Positions 35,203-47,148 of a stretch of DNA of 64,000 nt are shown here, one piece after another. Every line of letters begins with the position of its first letter. Position 1 is the first letter of the stretch. A program made the position numbers and the translations under genes. The notes below the pieces were generated by a model. That model saw nothing but the letters and a program-made list of their open reading frames with translations, was not told where the DNA came from and made no database searches. This DNA is from Tetracladium setigerum (Eukaryota; Ascomycota; Leotiomycetes; Helotiales): contig PZJY01000002.1 of NCBI GenBank assembly GCA_031472005.1, forward strand, positions 2,728,001 to 2,792,000, given 5' to 3'.

Positions 35203-37033
35203 CTATAGACCCATAGTCAAGGCACTCAATCTCTCGCTCACGGCTTCTAAGCTCTCGAATATCCTCTCAGCACGTCTCATCGCAGCTTCGGATGTGGCAT
35301 CGTCAACTGGAGTTTGAACGTTAAGGTTGTATTGCATTGGCTTTGAGACGGGGATGGCAAGGACGAGAGCGGTGATGTCGAGTTCCTTGGAAGGTTCCTC
35401 AACATCCTCAACGGTGGAAGTGTAAAGAGCGAAGCGAGGATCAGAGTCAAACTCCTCGTCGACGATTGGAACGACTGGGGCTTGAACTTCCTTCTCGGGA
35501 TTGGAGGCTGGGATGCGCTCGACGACTGGAATCTCAACCTTTTCATCTTCGCTTGGGAGAGAAGTGAAGGAGGATGAAGACTTGCCAGAGAGGATCTCAG
35601 CGTCGATGACGGTTTCTGGGAGGCTCAAGACGGAGTAGACTTGGGGTTGGTAGGTTGAGAAGCCATCGTTACCGAGATCGAGCATGGAGAAATCCATGGT
35701 GTGTTCTGGAATCATGGTCATGCCGATGTGCTGTGTTTGCATTTGTTGTTGGGCTGTGTATGGGTTGACATCCTTTCGGACTTGGCGAGGTTGCTCGACT
35801 TGCTGTTGGGGTTGGGTGACCGCCTGAGCGGTTTGGGCGGCGGCTGGGTTCGATGCAAGTGTATCGAGGAAACCGGAGAAGGATGGCGAAGAGAGGAGCA
35901 TGCGGGTGAGATCCGATAGACGGGTGTTCTCCTCCAACAAAGCTCTGTTTTGCGAACGGAGATCTTGGTTCTCGTTGACCTTTTGTGCAATCTCGCCTTC
36001 AAGTTGGCCAATATATTCTAGTTGGGTATGTTAGCTAATGGTATTGGATCACGATTACAATCATGTTCTTACCCTTTCTCCTGGATCGGAATGCACGGGC
36101 GGAAACCTTGTTTCGGAGTTGTCGTCGCTCCTTGCTGCTGAGCTTTTTGCCCTCTTCGCTGGCCAACAATCGCTCGTCCTCATCCATCTCCTCCTCGTCC
36201 TTTCGGCTGCGGGGGAGGGTTGGGCTCTTGTCATCGTTGTCTTCGGTAGAAACGCTGTTGTGTCTCATCGAGTTCAACAACTGCGAGATCTTCTCCTCGA
36301 CAATGGGGTCGGTTGGTGGGTGCGATGCTCTTGGGCGTTGAGATGTGGCTCTGGCTTGTCCTCCTCCCATGGCTGCCTGTCTTTGCTGCTGGATGATTTG
36401 TTGTTGTTGCTTCTGTTGAGCTTGTGCCTTTGCCAATGCGGCTTGCTGTTGATGCATACCAGGCCACAGGCGACCGACATTGTTTGTGCTCTGGGTGGGG
36501 ACGACTTGTGGGAGAGTTTGCGATGTGCCGATGGCGCTGGGATCGATGAATTCGGTGGTCGTCGATTGCTCGGGGTAGAAGAAGGCCGGCTCGACATCCT
36601 GAGAATCAAAGTCCATGTCATCCTTGAAGTCCTTGGATCCGCCGAAGTCGATAAAGTCTTCGGTTGGGCTCAGGCTCGAGAGGTAGCTATCGTTGAAGGC
36701 ATATTGGTTGATGTGGCTATTGTTCATGTTGATGGCCAGAGTGTTGGCGATGGCACCTTGAGGAATGCCGGTTTGTTGACGATAGAGATCGTAGTTGTGA
36801 CTTGGACCGCTGAGGGTGGGTTGTTGCGATGGTAGGGTGGAAGGCGTGTTGGAGACGGCTCTGGTCGAGAATTGCTGCTTCTGTTGTCCGCCACCGGGCG
36901 AGAGGGAGGGCGAGTTGTAGGAGACTTGCTCGTACTCGGAGAAATCGATGAGGGAGTCCAAGGGATCCAAACAATTCGAGTTGTTGTTGGAGGTTGCCAT
37001 GGTCGACGACGATTGCATCGAAGAAGAGCTCAT
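35203..37033 (-). CDS. bZIP transcription factor
   Basis: Nuclear DNA-binding regulator of 591 residues in two exons (37033-36073, 36017-35203; GTAAGA...CTAG). The intron falls directly after the basic region (SSKERRQLRNKVSARAFRSR). The leucine zipper follows at about 321-350: YIGQLEGEIAQKVNENQDLR then LLEENTRLSDL. The basic region has the N-x2-SA-x2-F-R arrangement of fungal bZIPs. The N-terminal half is Gln/Ser/Asn-rich with acidic patches (DFIDFGGSKDFKDDMDFD), typical of activation regions. The C-terminal region is Pro/Val-rich. I chose the start MSSSSMQ at 37033; an in-frame ATG at 37267 would add a His/Pro/Ser-rich leader that looks untranslated. A very long upstream region suggests extended regulation. 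No frame break. Confidence 0.92.
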
Positions 37034-40000
37034 GTCCAGTGATGAGTGTTTGCTTCGGTAGAATTGGAGATGCGGCGATCGATCTCTATTTGGGTTTATC
37101 TGTGTTTTGTGTTTGTGGTGGTGGTGGTGGTGGGAGGTTTTGTTGTGAAGGAGAGAAAAAAAAGGGAGGGAGTAGCAGGTGGAAAAGTGTGGAGGACTGA
37201 GGTGTTGATGAGAGAGAGGAGGGAGATTCGGGTGCCTGAAGGGAGAGCGGAGCAGTGCACAGGGCAAAAGGACGACGCGTGGCCTCCGAGCGCCGAGAGG
37301 TGGTCGAGTGAAGGAAGGGAGAGTACGCTAAACCAGATCGGGGCGGGGGAGATGGATGTGGTGGATGCGCAGCAGCAGCAGCAGCAGAGTTTGGGAGGGA
37401 TATGGGTATGTATGTATGTATGGGTATGATGTGATATGAAATGAAATGAAATAATGATAATGAAATGAGAAGATACAAAGTCAGTCGTGAAGAAGGGCAC
37501 TGTACTGTAATAACAACGAAATAAGAATGAAATGAGGATGTTCTGTTGTTAGGTAGGCCCATGAAGGAGAAGAGGCAAAAGGAGGCCGGAGCAGAGCAGC
37601 AGAATGAATGGAAACGATGGTGGTTTGATATGGGCACTGCGTCCACACTCGGCGGGTGCTTACTCCCTCCCCAGTAGGTACAGTCCAGTCCTAGAAATAA
37701 CAGATGGGATATAATATAATATACCTCCGTACGCTGTATAGTAAATATTACTTGGGTCCTATTACTTCTTATTTTTCATCTTGCTATTGTTTTGATTTCA
37801 TTAATCTACCATCTACTACTGTATTCCTCATTCTCTCGGTCTCTTCATCAATAATGATGAGTTCTCTCACTCTCATTCCCGCTCTCTCTCTCCTGAATCC
37901 ATCCCCAAACACACACACAGCAGCACAGCACAGCCCAGCACCACCTGCAACCCAGCCAACCAGCATATCCTCTCTGACAGCTTGCGTGGCAAGAACAGCC
38001 CACTCCCTGCACATACCCCGTTAGGACTAGACGAGTGGATGGATCTTTCTCCACAGGCATCTCATCTCACATCTCTGATTGGATCGGCAGGGTGAACGAA
38101 CGGGCTAAAAGGCTTGATCATTGGCAATTTGGACGGAGTATATACATACGGAGTATGGCATCGCACGGAAGACCGGCTTTTAGCCGCTGCCCAATGCGGC
38201 AACCCCATCGTGCCTTCTCTTCCTTCCAGAAAAGTTAGAATGAGGCTAGCGTGCCTTCATTTAGGGCTCGTCCACCTCTTCTCTTTCGCTCGCTCTCCAC
38301 TTACTGTATCCTCTCGTCCACTCTCACCTTCTCCTGTACGGAGGTTATGACGTGGGGCAGATGGAAATAGAAACATCGCCCTCGCCGGGGAGAGAGGAGA
38401 GGATCGACAACGTGAGTGACATTTGAGGTCTGACCGGTCTGAGTGCATGTATGCTTCACGCAAGAAATAGATCATATCATCAGGTGAAACAGACGACTTA
38501 GCAGCTGTGAAAAAGGGATAGATAGAATTGTTTGTACGCTGGACTACTGTACGTCCGTAAGGTGTAGGGGATGGTATGTATGGTGAGCACATATTCCTCC
38601 CTACGTAAACATCCATCTCGGGCCCGAGAAGATCGAAATTTCCGTTGTCGCCGACACCGACTACTGAGGAAGACGAGAAGTGCAAACCTCTCCTTCCCCC
38701 CATCGGATAAAGCACCAATCAATAATGCTCCGTGCTTCAAAGTCTAACCTAAACCTCCGTAAACAAAGAAAGGAAGGAGCGAATGTCATCCAATCATTCC
38801 AACCATAAAATCACTTTTTGGATCAACAATGTCTACAAACTGACACAGCCCCAAAATGCAATTCCATCCCACCCACCAATCACCGCCAAGGCTTAACGAC
38901 ACTCAGTTCGGATACGACGACGATTGATGGTCGCTTACTCACTGTCACTCACTTGACAGCAGCAACAAACCACCACCGCCGTTACAGACTTACAAAGTAG
39001 GTACTGGAACATGTTATTTAACGCTTCCCACCACCACCACCACCCACCAGCCTCAAGAGCAACGTCTTTTTCGCCTGAAGCACCCCACACACACACACAT
39101 GAACAAACACACAATAATACCGTCATTTTAGCATATGAACATGGCTGGCTCTCACATCTCAAGAGTCCACCTCGCCTGGTCAAAATAATGCCTTGCAAGT
39201 TGCAACACAGCATCAACAAACACAGCATCACCACTTCAGCTGAACCCCCCGTAAGCAAACCAACAGACAAGCAATGCAATGCAATGCAAGCAATGCCCTC
39301 TTCTTGCAACGACCACCTGATGAGGCATCTGCCGCATTGATATCAAGTCAAATCAAATCCACCATCATGAAAAGCATCTCCATCCATTCTTCTAACTTCC
39401 ACCTCATGGCTTGCTTCTAACTTCTCTTGGAAGAAATAGCCAGCCAGGACAAACAACAACCGGAGGATCTCCTTCTTCGTATTTCCCACTTCCTCCCATC
39501 TCCAGTAGTGCTCCATACCAGCAGCCAACAACGGTTCGATCCGGCTGACATTGTTTCACGTACATGAATCCCGACAACAAATAATCATGCATGAAAACCT
39601 TAACTTTTTACAGTCGCCGTTACGGAGGACAAGGGTAGGTAAGTAATCTTCCTTCCTCTCCTTTCCTACTTCGTACCTCGTACAACATGTGTCAAAGGCT
39701 CAAAAGCCGCGAGCAGGGGGGGCTGAGAAAGTGAAAGAGAAGCAGTGAAGCTCCGACATGCCGTGTTTCTATTTCAAGATCCTTCCCTGTTATGCACGAA
39801 AGTTTAAGCCTCGCCGATGGTGATCGAAGGAGAAAAAGGTTATCGTGATTCCTGCAGCAAGGCTCATTATTCATATTATTCATGCTTGACATCGGTCATT
39901 CTTGAATGGTACAGGACAAGGCTGAGAAATACTGTAGGTGCACTTCCTCTTGATTCCAGCTAGGTGGCTTATCCTCAGCCAGTGCTCCCATTATTGTTAT

Positions 40001-40769
40001 GGCCATTCATTCTTTGGAATTATTCCTCCTTCCTTCGACGCGCTGGGCTTCTTCTTCTTCTTCTTCTTCTCCTCCTGTCTTGACGTTTGTTTTATCTCAT
40101 TATTTCAAAACACCCTTCCTTTTCCCAGGCACCTGTCACAGCAAGCACGGAGGAGTATCACTTGCAGACGGACGGATTAACCGCCTTCATCCCCCTTACG
40201 TTCCTAACGCCCATCCATACCGGCTCTGACCCAAAAACCCACCTCCCGGGTCCTTCCCTAGCTTGGGTTCTTTTCTTTTCCTCCGACTCTCCGACTCCAT
40301 CTCCATACTGTACCCACACAGTTCGATACCATACAAACCCACAATAATACAACAACAACAACAACAACAATATCACAATAAACTTCCTCCATATTATTCC
40401 TACTACCCAGTTCCTAGCATCATTACTCGACAATCTCAATACCCACTCACTACTACCACGGACAAAGTCTTACCCTACCAAAACACTTCAATGCTCTCTG
40501 GTCTAGGCTCTTCTCCTCTTCCCTCCCCATACTCATCCATACCTACCGATCCGTCCATCCATCCATCCATCCATCCACAACCCAAGGGAAAAGTTCATGC
40601 ACTTCCCCGATGCTTGCAGAACCACCGATCGACATCGGTCTCTCTTCTTTTCCAACACTTTCTTCCTCTCTTTCTCCACCTCACTTTGCCTCCGTCCACT
40701 TTGTTTCAACTTTCAAGGCATCCTTTCTTAGAGTATTTTTTTTTAAGCTGGGGGTAGCCCCTCCTCTAC

Positions 40770-40799
40770 ATGTACCAATGTACCATGTACCCATGTACC
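40770..40799. repeat. Four clustered ATGTACC heptamers
   Basis: ATGTACC occurs at 40770, 40778, 40785 and 40793, all in the same orientation within 30 bp. Spacing of 7-8 bp is close to a helical turn or less. It could be a small repeat expansion or a cluster of protein-binding sites. Confidence 0.6.
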
Positions 40800-40915
40800 T
40801 TCTGTTTCCCGTTTCTTTGCTTTGATTTGCTTTGGTCCGGTCTTGTCTCGTTGGAACAGCCTCATATGGTCGGGTCTAACCGCCTCTCCCCCTTTTTCTT
40901 GCGACCCTGCCTGCG

Positions 40916-41655
40916 ACTACAGTACTTTGCGACGAAACTGTAACAGAGCCAGATGGATACCTAGATACATGAATGCACCGTCGATCGTTCCTTCCCAAGA
41001 GTCAAGACTGCTTCAGAATCTCGAATTGGGATGATAATCACAGAAAGAGATGCATGGTCGGTTCGACTTGCCGCCACTGCTCATCAGACAGAATCTGAGA
41101 AGTTCAGGTTCAAGTTCAGATTCAGATTTAGCCTAGGTGCTGCATTTGTTGGTTACCTAGATCGAGGAGTCCGTAAATATCTGGTGTGGGCATAAGTCGC
41201 TCGCTTCGTCTGATGTGTGTTTAACGTCGAAAAAGGCATGAGTAGGGGGGGATGGATTCAATTCAGCAATTATTTAGTGATTTGATTCTATTTCGCACCA
41301 TTGTACAAGATTAGCTAAATCAGGTCAGTAGCCTTTCCTTTTCTTCTCTTCTCTTCTCTTTCCCAACCAGGACTACTTGCGACGAACCTGCAACAGAGAC
41401 AGATAGATACGGAGTAGATGCACTGTCGATCATTCCTTCCCAAGACAGCATCACAGATGCATGGTCGGTCGGTTGGACTTGCCATCCTCTCACCACCTGA
41501 GGCAGCGAGGAGTGCTAGGCGGCTAGCTAGCTTTATCATTAGGTGCTGGAGTCTGGATGGGTTGCATCGAATGTTTGGTAGGGATGGTCTTAAGTCGTCT
41601 GATGTGTGTTTTCGAAAGGATGAGAAGGGGGGGCGGATTTGGTTCAGTGATTGAG
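40916..41655. repeat. Diverged tandem-like duplication, units of about 0.3-0.35 kb
   Basis: Unit A (about 40916-41265) and unit B (about 41366-41655) share a colinear series of matching blocks. These include TTGCGACGAA.CTG.AACAGAG, TCGATC.TTCCTTCCCAAGA, GATGCATGGTCGGT, TAAGTCG...CGTCTGATGTGTGTTT and a GGGGGGG stretch. Offsets between blocks shrink from 450 to 389, so unit B has lost some sequence. No coding frame is conserved between the copies. It is a noncoding duplication or two copies of a short unrecognised element. Confidence 0.75.
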
Positions 41656-43159
41656 TATGAGTAATTACTGCCATGTAATCTTACTGTACTACCACCAGTT
41701 CATCTTATCTCATCTCCTCTCCTCTTCTCTCATCTTATTTCATCCAACATCAATTCCAACCTCAAAATATTGTCTATCATTTTAGCGAAAGCTTTGGTTT
41801 TTCTCTTCCTTTTTTTTCGCGCAGGCTTTCCTTTTTCTTGAGGCACCAGTATCTATTTCTAACTAATCTCTAAATTCGCACAAGAGTGACAAGAGGCAGG
41901 GACAGAGAGTGTGTGGGAGATGGTTTCCTTTCTCTTCCTTTCCATCTTCAGAATGAATGCATGATCTTCGTACCCCTTCCCTCCTTTAGTAACCTAATTC
42001 ACATAAATCCTTTCACTAATCCCCTTCTTTCTTTCTTCTCCTTCCCCATTATTCTCCCTACAATCCTGACAAAAAAAAGATTCATCTGTTAACCTCACCT
42101 TTATTTTCTTCCCCGATCCAAAAAAATAAAAGTAAAATACATATACAAGTTCATCGCCTTGCCTTTGATCTATTATCTGTTTGTTGGATCTTGTAAAAGT
42201 ACCATACCTACCTACTCGAGCACGTAAATCACACTTTTCGAGCTAAAGGGAGATTGATAGATAGATAGTTATATATCTAGACAAAAACTATACAATTAAT
42301 AATTAATCTCTCTAGCGTTATGCCTGGGTATGAGAAACTTAAGAAGGCACATAATAAAAGTTGGTTGAAGTCCATTTGAGCTGAGTTTGAGGAATAGGCA
42401 CTGTGCTTTCAATTACTTATATATATGGCTCTCAAAGGTTCAAACGATGTCCTACTTTGTACCATCGATGTCACTCACTCGGGCCTTTTGCCCTTTGGGA
42501 AGGTGGGTTAGGTAAGTAGATTATAGATAGGTGGTGTGGATCTTTTACTTTTATTTACTCGGTGAGAGAACAAGTGTATATATATCTCTAATCGGAGATT
42601 CCGACGGAATTGGAAATGCACAATACGGAGAAACAAAGTCTTCTTTTCTCATGAACTCGGAAAACAGTTCCTCCTTCCTTCTTCTCCTCCCGCCTTCTCC
42701 CCTTCCCAGTATGGCAATATCTGTCCTATAAAGTCTCGAGCCTTTTTGGACAGTTGCTAGATGTTGTCCAGTCGTGCACATAAGTCGTTGTTGTAAACGT
42801 TGTAAACGTTGTGAGAGAGCTTGGATAGCACCTACCTACCAAGGTACCTTGGTTGTTGGTGGTCGCCAAGGAAATTCACTTTGATATAGATCAATTTGCT
42901 TCAATTTTATCTGTCGTGATTACGATATATGCAGATTATGGCATTTGGAAATGAGGAAGACCTTGAGTGAGAACTGAAAAACCTGTTCATATTGTCTTTT
43001 TTCAAATCTAGGAATTGGATTTCTTTGAAGTGTTTACACGATGCAAAGGACGCTCTTGGGTTAAATTCATTCGCCTATAATATCAGAACACCAAAATAAT
43101 GACTCCCCTCACGCTCCCCAACATCTTTGAAATAAATTAATTAGTGTGCGAACTCTTAC

Positions 43160-44728
43160 CTACAATATCAACCAGCCAAGAACAGCGTACCATATCATCC
43201 ACCGTCCCAAAATCAAATACGCATAATACCCTCCAATTATACTCGCCACCCAAAGCCAAGAATACTTCCCCCTCAAATGTGTCTTCTTGAACCGCGCCCG
43301 TTGCTCCCTCTCCCGCTTAATCCAAAACACCAATCTCTCAATCAACCCCGGCCTAGTCCACTCACCCCACCAGATATCACCTGCATTTTCTCTGGCCTTC
43401 TCAACCTTCCAGCGCCAAAACCCCGTCAGGCTACCGTCGTCATGGAAAGGTTTCTCATTGATGATCCACGAGCGCCAGAATTGCACTTCTTCCAGAGCCT
43501 CCTCGTCGGAAATCCTGTACCACTCTTCGTGCATTACATGCGGCTTTCCCACTCGACGACATGATGTGCACTTGTACTGCATGCGCTGGTTGTGGAGCAC
43601 TATCTTGATCATGCTCTCCAAGTACGCAAAGTGCTTGAAAGCGTTGAAATAGGGATCTCTGATCGCCGTGTGCTCCAAGCCGCACTTGGTCCCGATGCTA
43701 TGCTGTCGTGATGATGGATCCGTTTTTGTCCGGCCAATCTTGACGTGGCCTGGTGCCTGGTCGAGCTCTTTGAATAGATAAATATATCCAACGGCGACTT
43801 TAGAAACATCTGTAATCTTTCGGAGGGCTTCCTTGTCTTTCCGGAGAAGATATTCTATGATTCCTAGGCTGAGGGTTCTTGTTTCAGCTTTCTTGCCGTA
43901 CTTTTTGGTGTATTTTTGAAAAGGGAAGGGAGACCTGTGGACTGCGTGTGCATCACTCATAGAGTCCGGACCAAAGCTACGTTCAGATTCAGAGCCGAAT
44001 GCTATATTTGAGTCTGGTTGTAAACTTTCTTCTGCTCCAGAGTCGGATTGTAGACTTTCTTCTTCTTCTTCTTCTTCTTCATCAGAATCTGATTGTAGAT
44101 ATTCTTCTGCTTCAGAGTCTGATTGATCTGAATCCAGTTGTTCTTCGTATGGGTTTTGTACCAGGGATGCAGATGCTACATCATCCTCGTCGCTGTCGCT
44201 AGCCTCTGAACTTGATGAATAAATGCTCATCTTGTCGATTTCTAGCTGCTGCTCATTCTCTTCTTCACTATCAAGTTCTCTTCTCGATCGTAACCAAGGG
44301 GGCCTTATTTTTGAGCGGGCGAAGAGAACTTCTTCGTCCTCCGAAGCTGAGCTCTCAATTTCCACGACGCCTTTCTGCAAATAGTCCGTCATCATATTCA
44401 CGTTACTTGTGCTACCTTCTCCCCGATTGTGTTTCCTCTTGGCGGGTGTTTCATTGGAAGCTGCTATTTGTGCTGCTGGTACAGCAAACTTGTCGGTGCT
44501 GTCGACATGCGGGGTCTCAAGCGGAGCAGTATCTGGAGTTACCACAGCACCGAATACGTCCGTTTTCGTGTCTACATCAAAGATGGGGCTTATTGTTGGA
44601 GAATTGCTTGATGTGGAGAAGGCATTGCTGTGCCTGCGGCTCTTCCGTCTTTGGAAGTAACTGGTTTGCTTGCCTCTTCTTCGGCTGCTGCTTGGTGTTG
44701 GGAACGAGGTGATTTGGCTTGATGACAT
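43160..44728 (-). CDS. T5orf172 / MUG113-like protein with C-terminal membrane segment, copy 1
   Basis: Single-exon gene of 522 residues; I start at MSSSQITS (44728), as an in-frame ATG at 44911 adds leader-like residues. The N-terminal half is disordered and very acidic, with repeated LQSDS-type units and an E run (about residues 170-260). The T5orf172 (DUF1766, GIY-YIG-like) domain begins near 311: VAVGYIYLFKELDQ, GHVKIGRTKTDPSSR, AYLESMIKIVLHNQRM, HEEWYRISDEEALEEV. The C-terminus has aromatic hydrophobic stretches (ASIIGGYYAYLILG, MIWYAVLGWLIL), likely a membrane anchor. The paralogue at 45584 on the other strand has the same length, domain position and tail. The family is found in phage T5 and as fungal Mug113; its activity in fungi is not established. 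Confidence 0.85.
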   Translation of the reverse strand: MSSSQITSFPTPSSSRRRGKQTSYFQRRKSRRHSNAFSTSSNSPTISPIFDVDTKTDVFGAVVTPDTAPLETPHVDSTDKFAVPAAQIAASNETPAKRKHNRGEGSTSNVNMMTDYLQKGVVEIESSASEDEEVLFARSKIRPPWLRSRRELDSEEENEQQLEIDKMSIYSSSSEASDSDEDDVASASLVQNPYEEQLDSDQSDSEAEEYLQSDSDEEEEEEEESLQSDSGAEESLQPDSNIAFGSESERSFGPDSMSDAHAVHRSPFPFQKYTKKYGKKAETRTLSLGIIEYLLRKDKEALRKITDVSKVAVGYIYLFKELDQAPGHVKIGRTKTDPSSRQHSIGTKCGLEHTAIRDPYFNAFKHFAYLESMIKIVLHNQRMQYKCTSCRRVGKPHVMHEEWYRISDEEALEEVQFWRSWIINEKPFHDDGSLTGFWRWKVEKARENAGDIWWGEWTRPGLIERLVFWIKREREQRARFKKTHLRGKYSWLWVASIIGGYYAYLILGRWMIWYAVLGWLIL

Positions 44729-45583
44729 GACTTGGAAGATGCGAAAGCTGTTCTCGCTGTTAGAATGGGCAAAATGTTGCTTGGGTAGAGTGCTGACTGA
44801 ATTACCGAACCTACGTATAAGATGTTCAGGAACTGTTGAACATCGACTCAAATTTCCCAATAGTGAATGATCAAGCAGGTGAGGGCTTTGCCAGCCTGCG
44901 ATAGATCTCAAGGCTTATAAGACTAATTCTTTGTTGAATTTGAAAAAAAATTGATTCGGTAATGTATATACTGGTGTATTGAAGTCGATTAAATACTAAT
45001 TTTGAGTGAGCATTTTGCAACTTGGTAAACCGCAATCAAGAAAATAAGGTGCATACCAATATCTGATATTCGGGAATGAACCTACGAGATGTCAATGAAT
45101 AAGTGTACAGGTAGTGGCATCTTACCTGGGCAGCCCACCCCAAGGTAAACCAGCCCCCTCTTCAAGGGGGAGATCCGGAACAGATCCGGTCAAGGGGGTG
45201 GCCTCCGCCCCCTTGTCCCCCAAGAAGAGGGGCTGTAACTATTATAAGACGCCTTGCAAATGGGCTCTCTCTGGGAAACTATAAGTTTGATTTCATCAGC
45301 TGTTGGTATTTAGACTTCTTGATCTTTCTGGTGCAATTCTCACTACAACCTGGCCGGGTCTTGTATCAACATCAGTTTTTTGAAGCATCAGCGCCTCGCT
45401 GGCCATTTTGAGGACCAACAGGACCACTTCTGCGGCCTTACCACCAATCTCATTTGACGAACCCCTTCTCTTTGAGTCTTTGGGTAGCTTACTGTTTGTT
45501 GCTCTACTACCATTATCCTAACGACAAAAAAAGTGCGTTGCTCAAATTTCCAATTGTCGATCCCACCTAATAGCGAAAATAGC
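44729..45583. other. Shared upstream region of the MUG113-like pair
   Basis: About 0.85 kb between two divergent paralogues, so it holds both promoters. It contains the GC-rich nested hairpin at 45151-45235; the rest is ordinary, AT-leaning sequence. Confidence 0.5.
45151..45235. repeat. GC-rich nested inverted repeat, MITE-like hairpin
   Basis: Outer arms CAGCCCCCTCTTC (45151-45163) and GAAGAGGGGCTG (45224-45235) are inverted copies differing by one base of the C/G run. An inner perfect hairpin is CAAGGGGG (45191-45198) with CCCCCTTG (45208-45215). A direct repeat AGATCCGG lies at 45171 and 45182. The block is far more GC-rich than its flanks. It resembles a small foldback element, but no coding capacity and no clear target-site duplication are seen. 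Confidence 0.75.
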
Positions 45584-47148
45584 ATGTCGACACATCGACC
45601 GACAATTGTGTCACGCTATGATCTGTCGGGGCTAGCCAACGCTCCAAAATCCAGTAACCTATCAAGCATAACCCGTACGCTGAACCGTCCTATTCTGAAC
45701 CGCGACCAAACTGAGGCATCCTTGTCAAGCGCAACCGCGTCAAGCGGATATTCCACGCCATCTAAAACCGAACTCGCTCCTTCTTCTCTATCAGCAGAAT
45801 CGCTGAGAGCTGGGGTCCAAAGCAATCCATCTGGCTCCAAAGTGTGGAAATTCGTGGAAGAAAACCCCAGTATTCCAAAAGCCAAAAGTAGGCGATCTTC
45901 CAATCCAATACCAGAGTCGCCTCTAGCCTACAAACGTCGGCCCGCTCGAGTTAGTAATATAACGCCAGCAGAAACTGTATCACAGCATGAGGATTTGAAC
46001 GAACAATCACCAAGCCTTCCTCCGATTTCTCCCAGCTCAGGCACTTCTCTATCCAGCTCATCAACAGGTTTACAACTTCATAGTGAAGGTGATACACCTG
46101 AAGCATATGAAGAAGCATCTTTTCGCAATATCGAGATACTGGGCACGACTGCAAGAGTGGCACAGAATGCCCAAGAAAAGCGAGCCGAAGGTGAGCGAGG
46201 AAGTGTCGCTGCCCACGAACTTGGATCATCGCATATCTCCGACTTGGAACATCTTGAAAAAGGTCAAGAAGTACAAGGCAACTCGGATCTGGAGACAGAG
46301 GCACTACTGCAAACTGGTGAGAGCAATCAAAAACTGAGTGGCCCTATGATTATGAAGTTCATCCAATACGGCAAAAACACAAACGCTCATGCCCTTAAAA
46401 ACAAAATTCGTAAGTATATCATTAGCAAGCGCAACAAAAGCGTCAACAAGACTGCCAACAAAAGCGTCAACACGACTACCAACAAAACCGCCGAGCGAGT
46501 ATCAAACCCGAATTGGGCTGGGTATACATATTCAGATCACCCGAAAATGGGCCAGGTCATGTCAAGATTGGATGGACAAAGGACCATCCCACAGAGCGAA
46601 TGAAAAACCTTGAGAGTAAGTGCAAAATAAAACTCGAGCACGTCAAGGACGCCCATCTAGGTGCACTTTTACATTTCAAGTATTTGGAACATATCGTGCA
46701 TACCGCCCTACATTCGGACAGAAAGACGTACATCTGCCCACACAGCGAGCCAAAACCCTGCACGCACGAAGAATGGTTCGAGCTGGCAGAGGAGAGAGCG
46801 TTGGATGAAGTTAGATTGTGGAGGGATTGGATACTGTTGCAGGCCCCTTTCAACGATGATGGGACCTTAACGGATTACTGGTTCTGGCGAGCGGCGAAGT
46901 TATCAGCCTCCTTGAGCACATTGAAATGGGAGGAGTGGACTCAGCCCGTGGGATGGACCGGGCGAATTGACTACTTGGACTTCCTTATCGAGCAGTGGCA
47001 GAGGGATTATTGGATTGGTTTCAAGAAACACATGGGTAGAAAGGACATTTGGTTTTGGCAGACGGCTATGATTTTATCGCTGCTGGCTTGTTTGCGGTTT
47101 GGGAGGGTGGGCATGTTTTACGCTGTTCTGGCCATCCTTTGGCTCTGA
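45584..47148 (+). CDS. T5orf172 / MUG113-like protein with C-terminal membrane segment, copy 2 (one frameshift)
   Basis: Paralogue of the minus-strand gene at 43160-44728, arranged head to head. Single exon, 521 residues once the GGG at 46515-46517 is read as GGGG, which turns NPNWAGYTYS into NPNWGWVYIFRSPENG. The N-terminal half is Ser/Glu-rich and disordered. A small tandem repeat encodes NKSVNKTANKSVNTTTNK (46432-46485). The T5orf172 domain begins near 311 (GHVKIGWTKDHPTERM, KYLEHIVHTALHSDRK, HEEWFELAEERALDEVRLWR). The hydrophobic end (FWQTAMILSLLACL, MFYAVLAILWL) matches copy 1 in position. A nuclease-like role is possible from the GIY-YIG relationship, but the catalytic set is not verified. 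Confidence 0.83.

Larger units (their letters stand above)
37034..43159. other. Long gene-poor region, about 6.1 kb, rich in simple repeats
   Basis: No frame here shows a domain or sensible splicing. The right-hand side of the bZIP start carries its probable long leader. Simple repeats include GGT (37116-37133), CAG (37371-37388), GTAT (37408-37425), TTC (40051-40070), AAC (40350-40370) and CCAT (40551-40577). There are four ATGTACC copies at 40770-40799. Many pyrimidine tracts occur. A diverged duplication at 40916-41655 is listed separately. Confidence 0.55.

Noticed and set aside
36038..36835. A 265-codon plus-strand open frame opposite the bZIP gene
   Set aside because: It is the antisense of the Gln/Ser-rich coding region and is Leu/Val-rich with no motif; a shadow frame.
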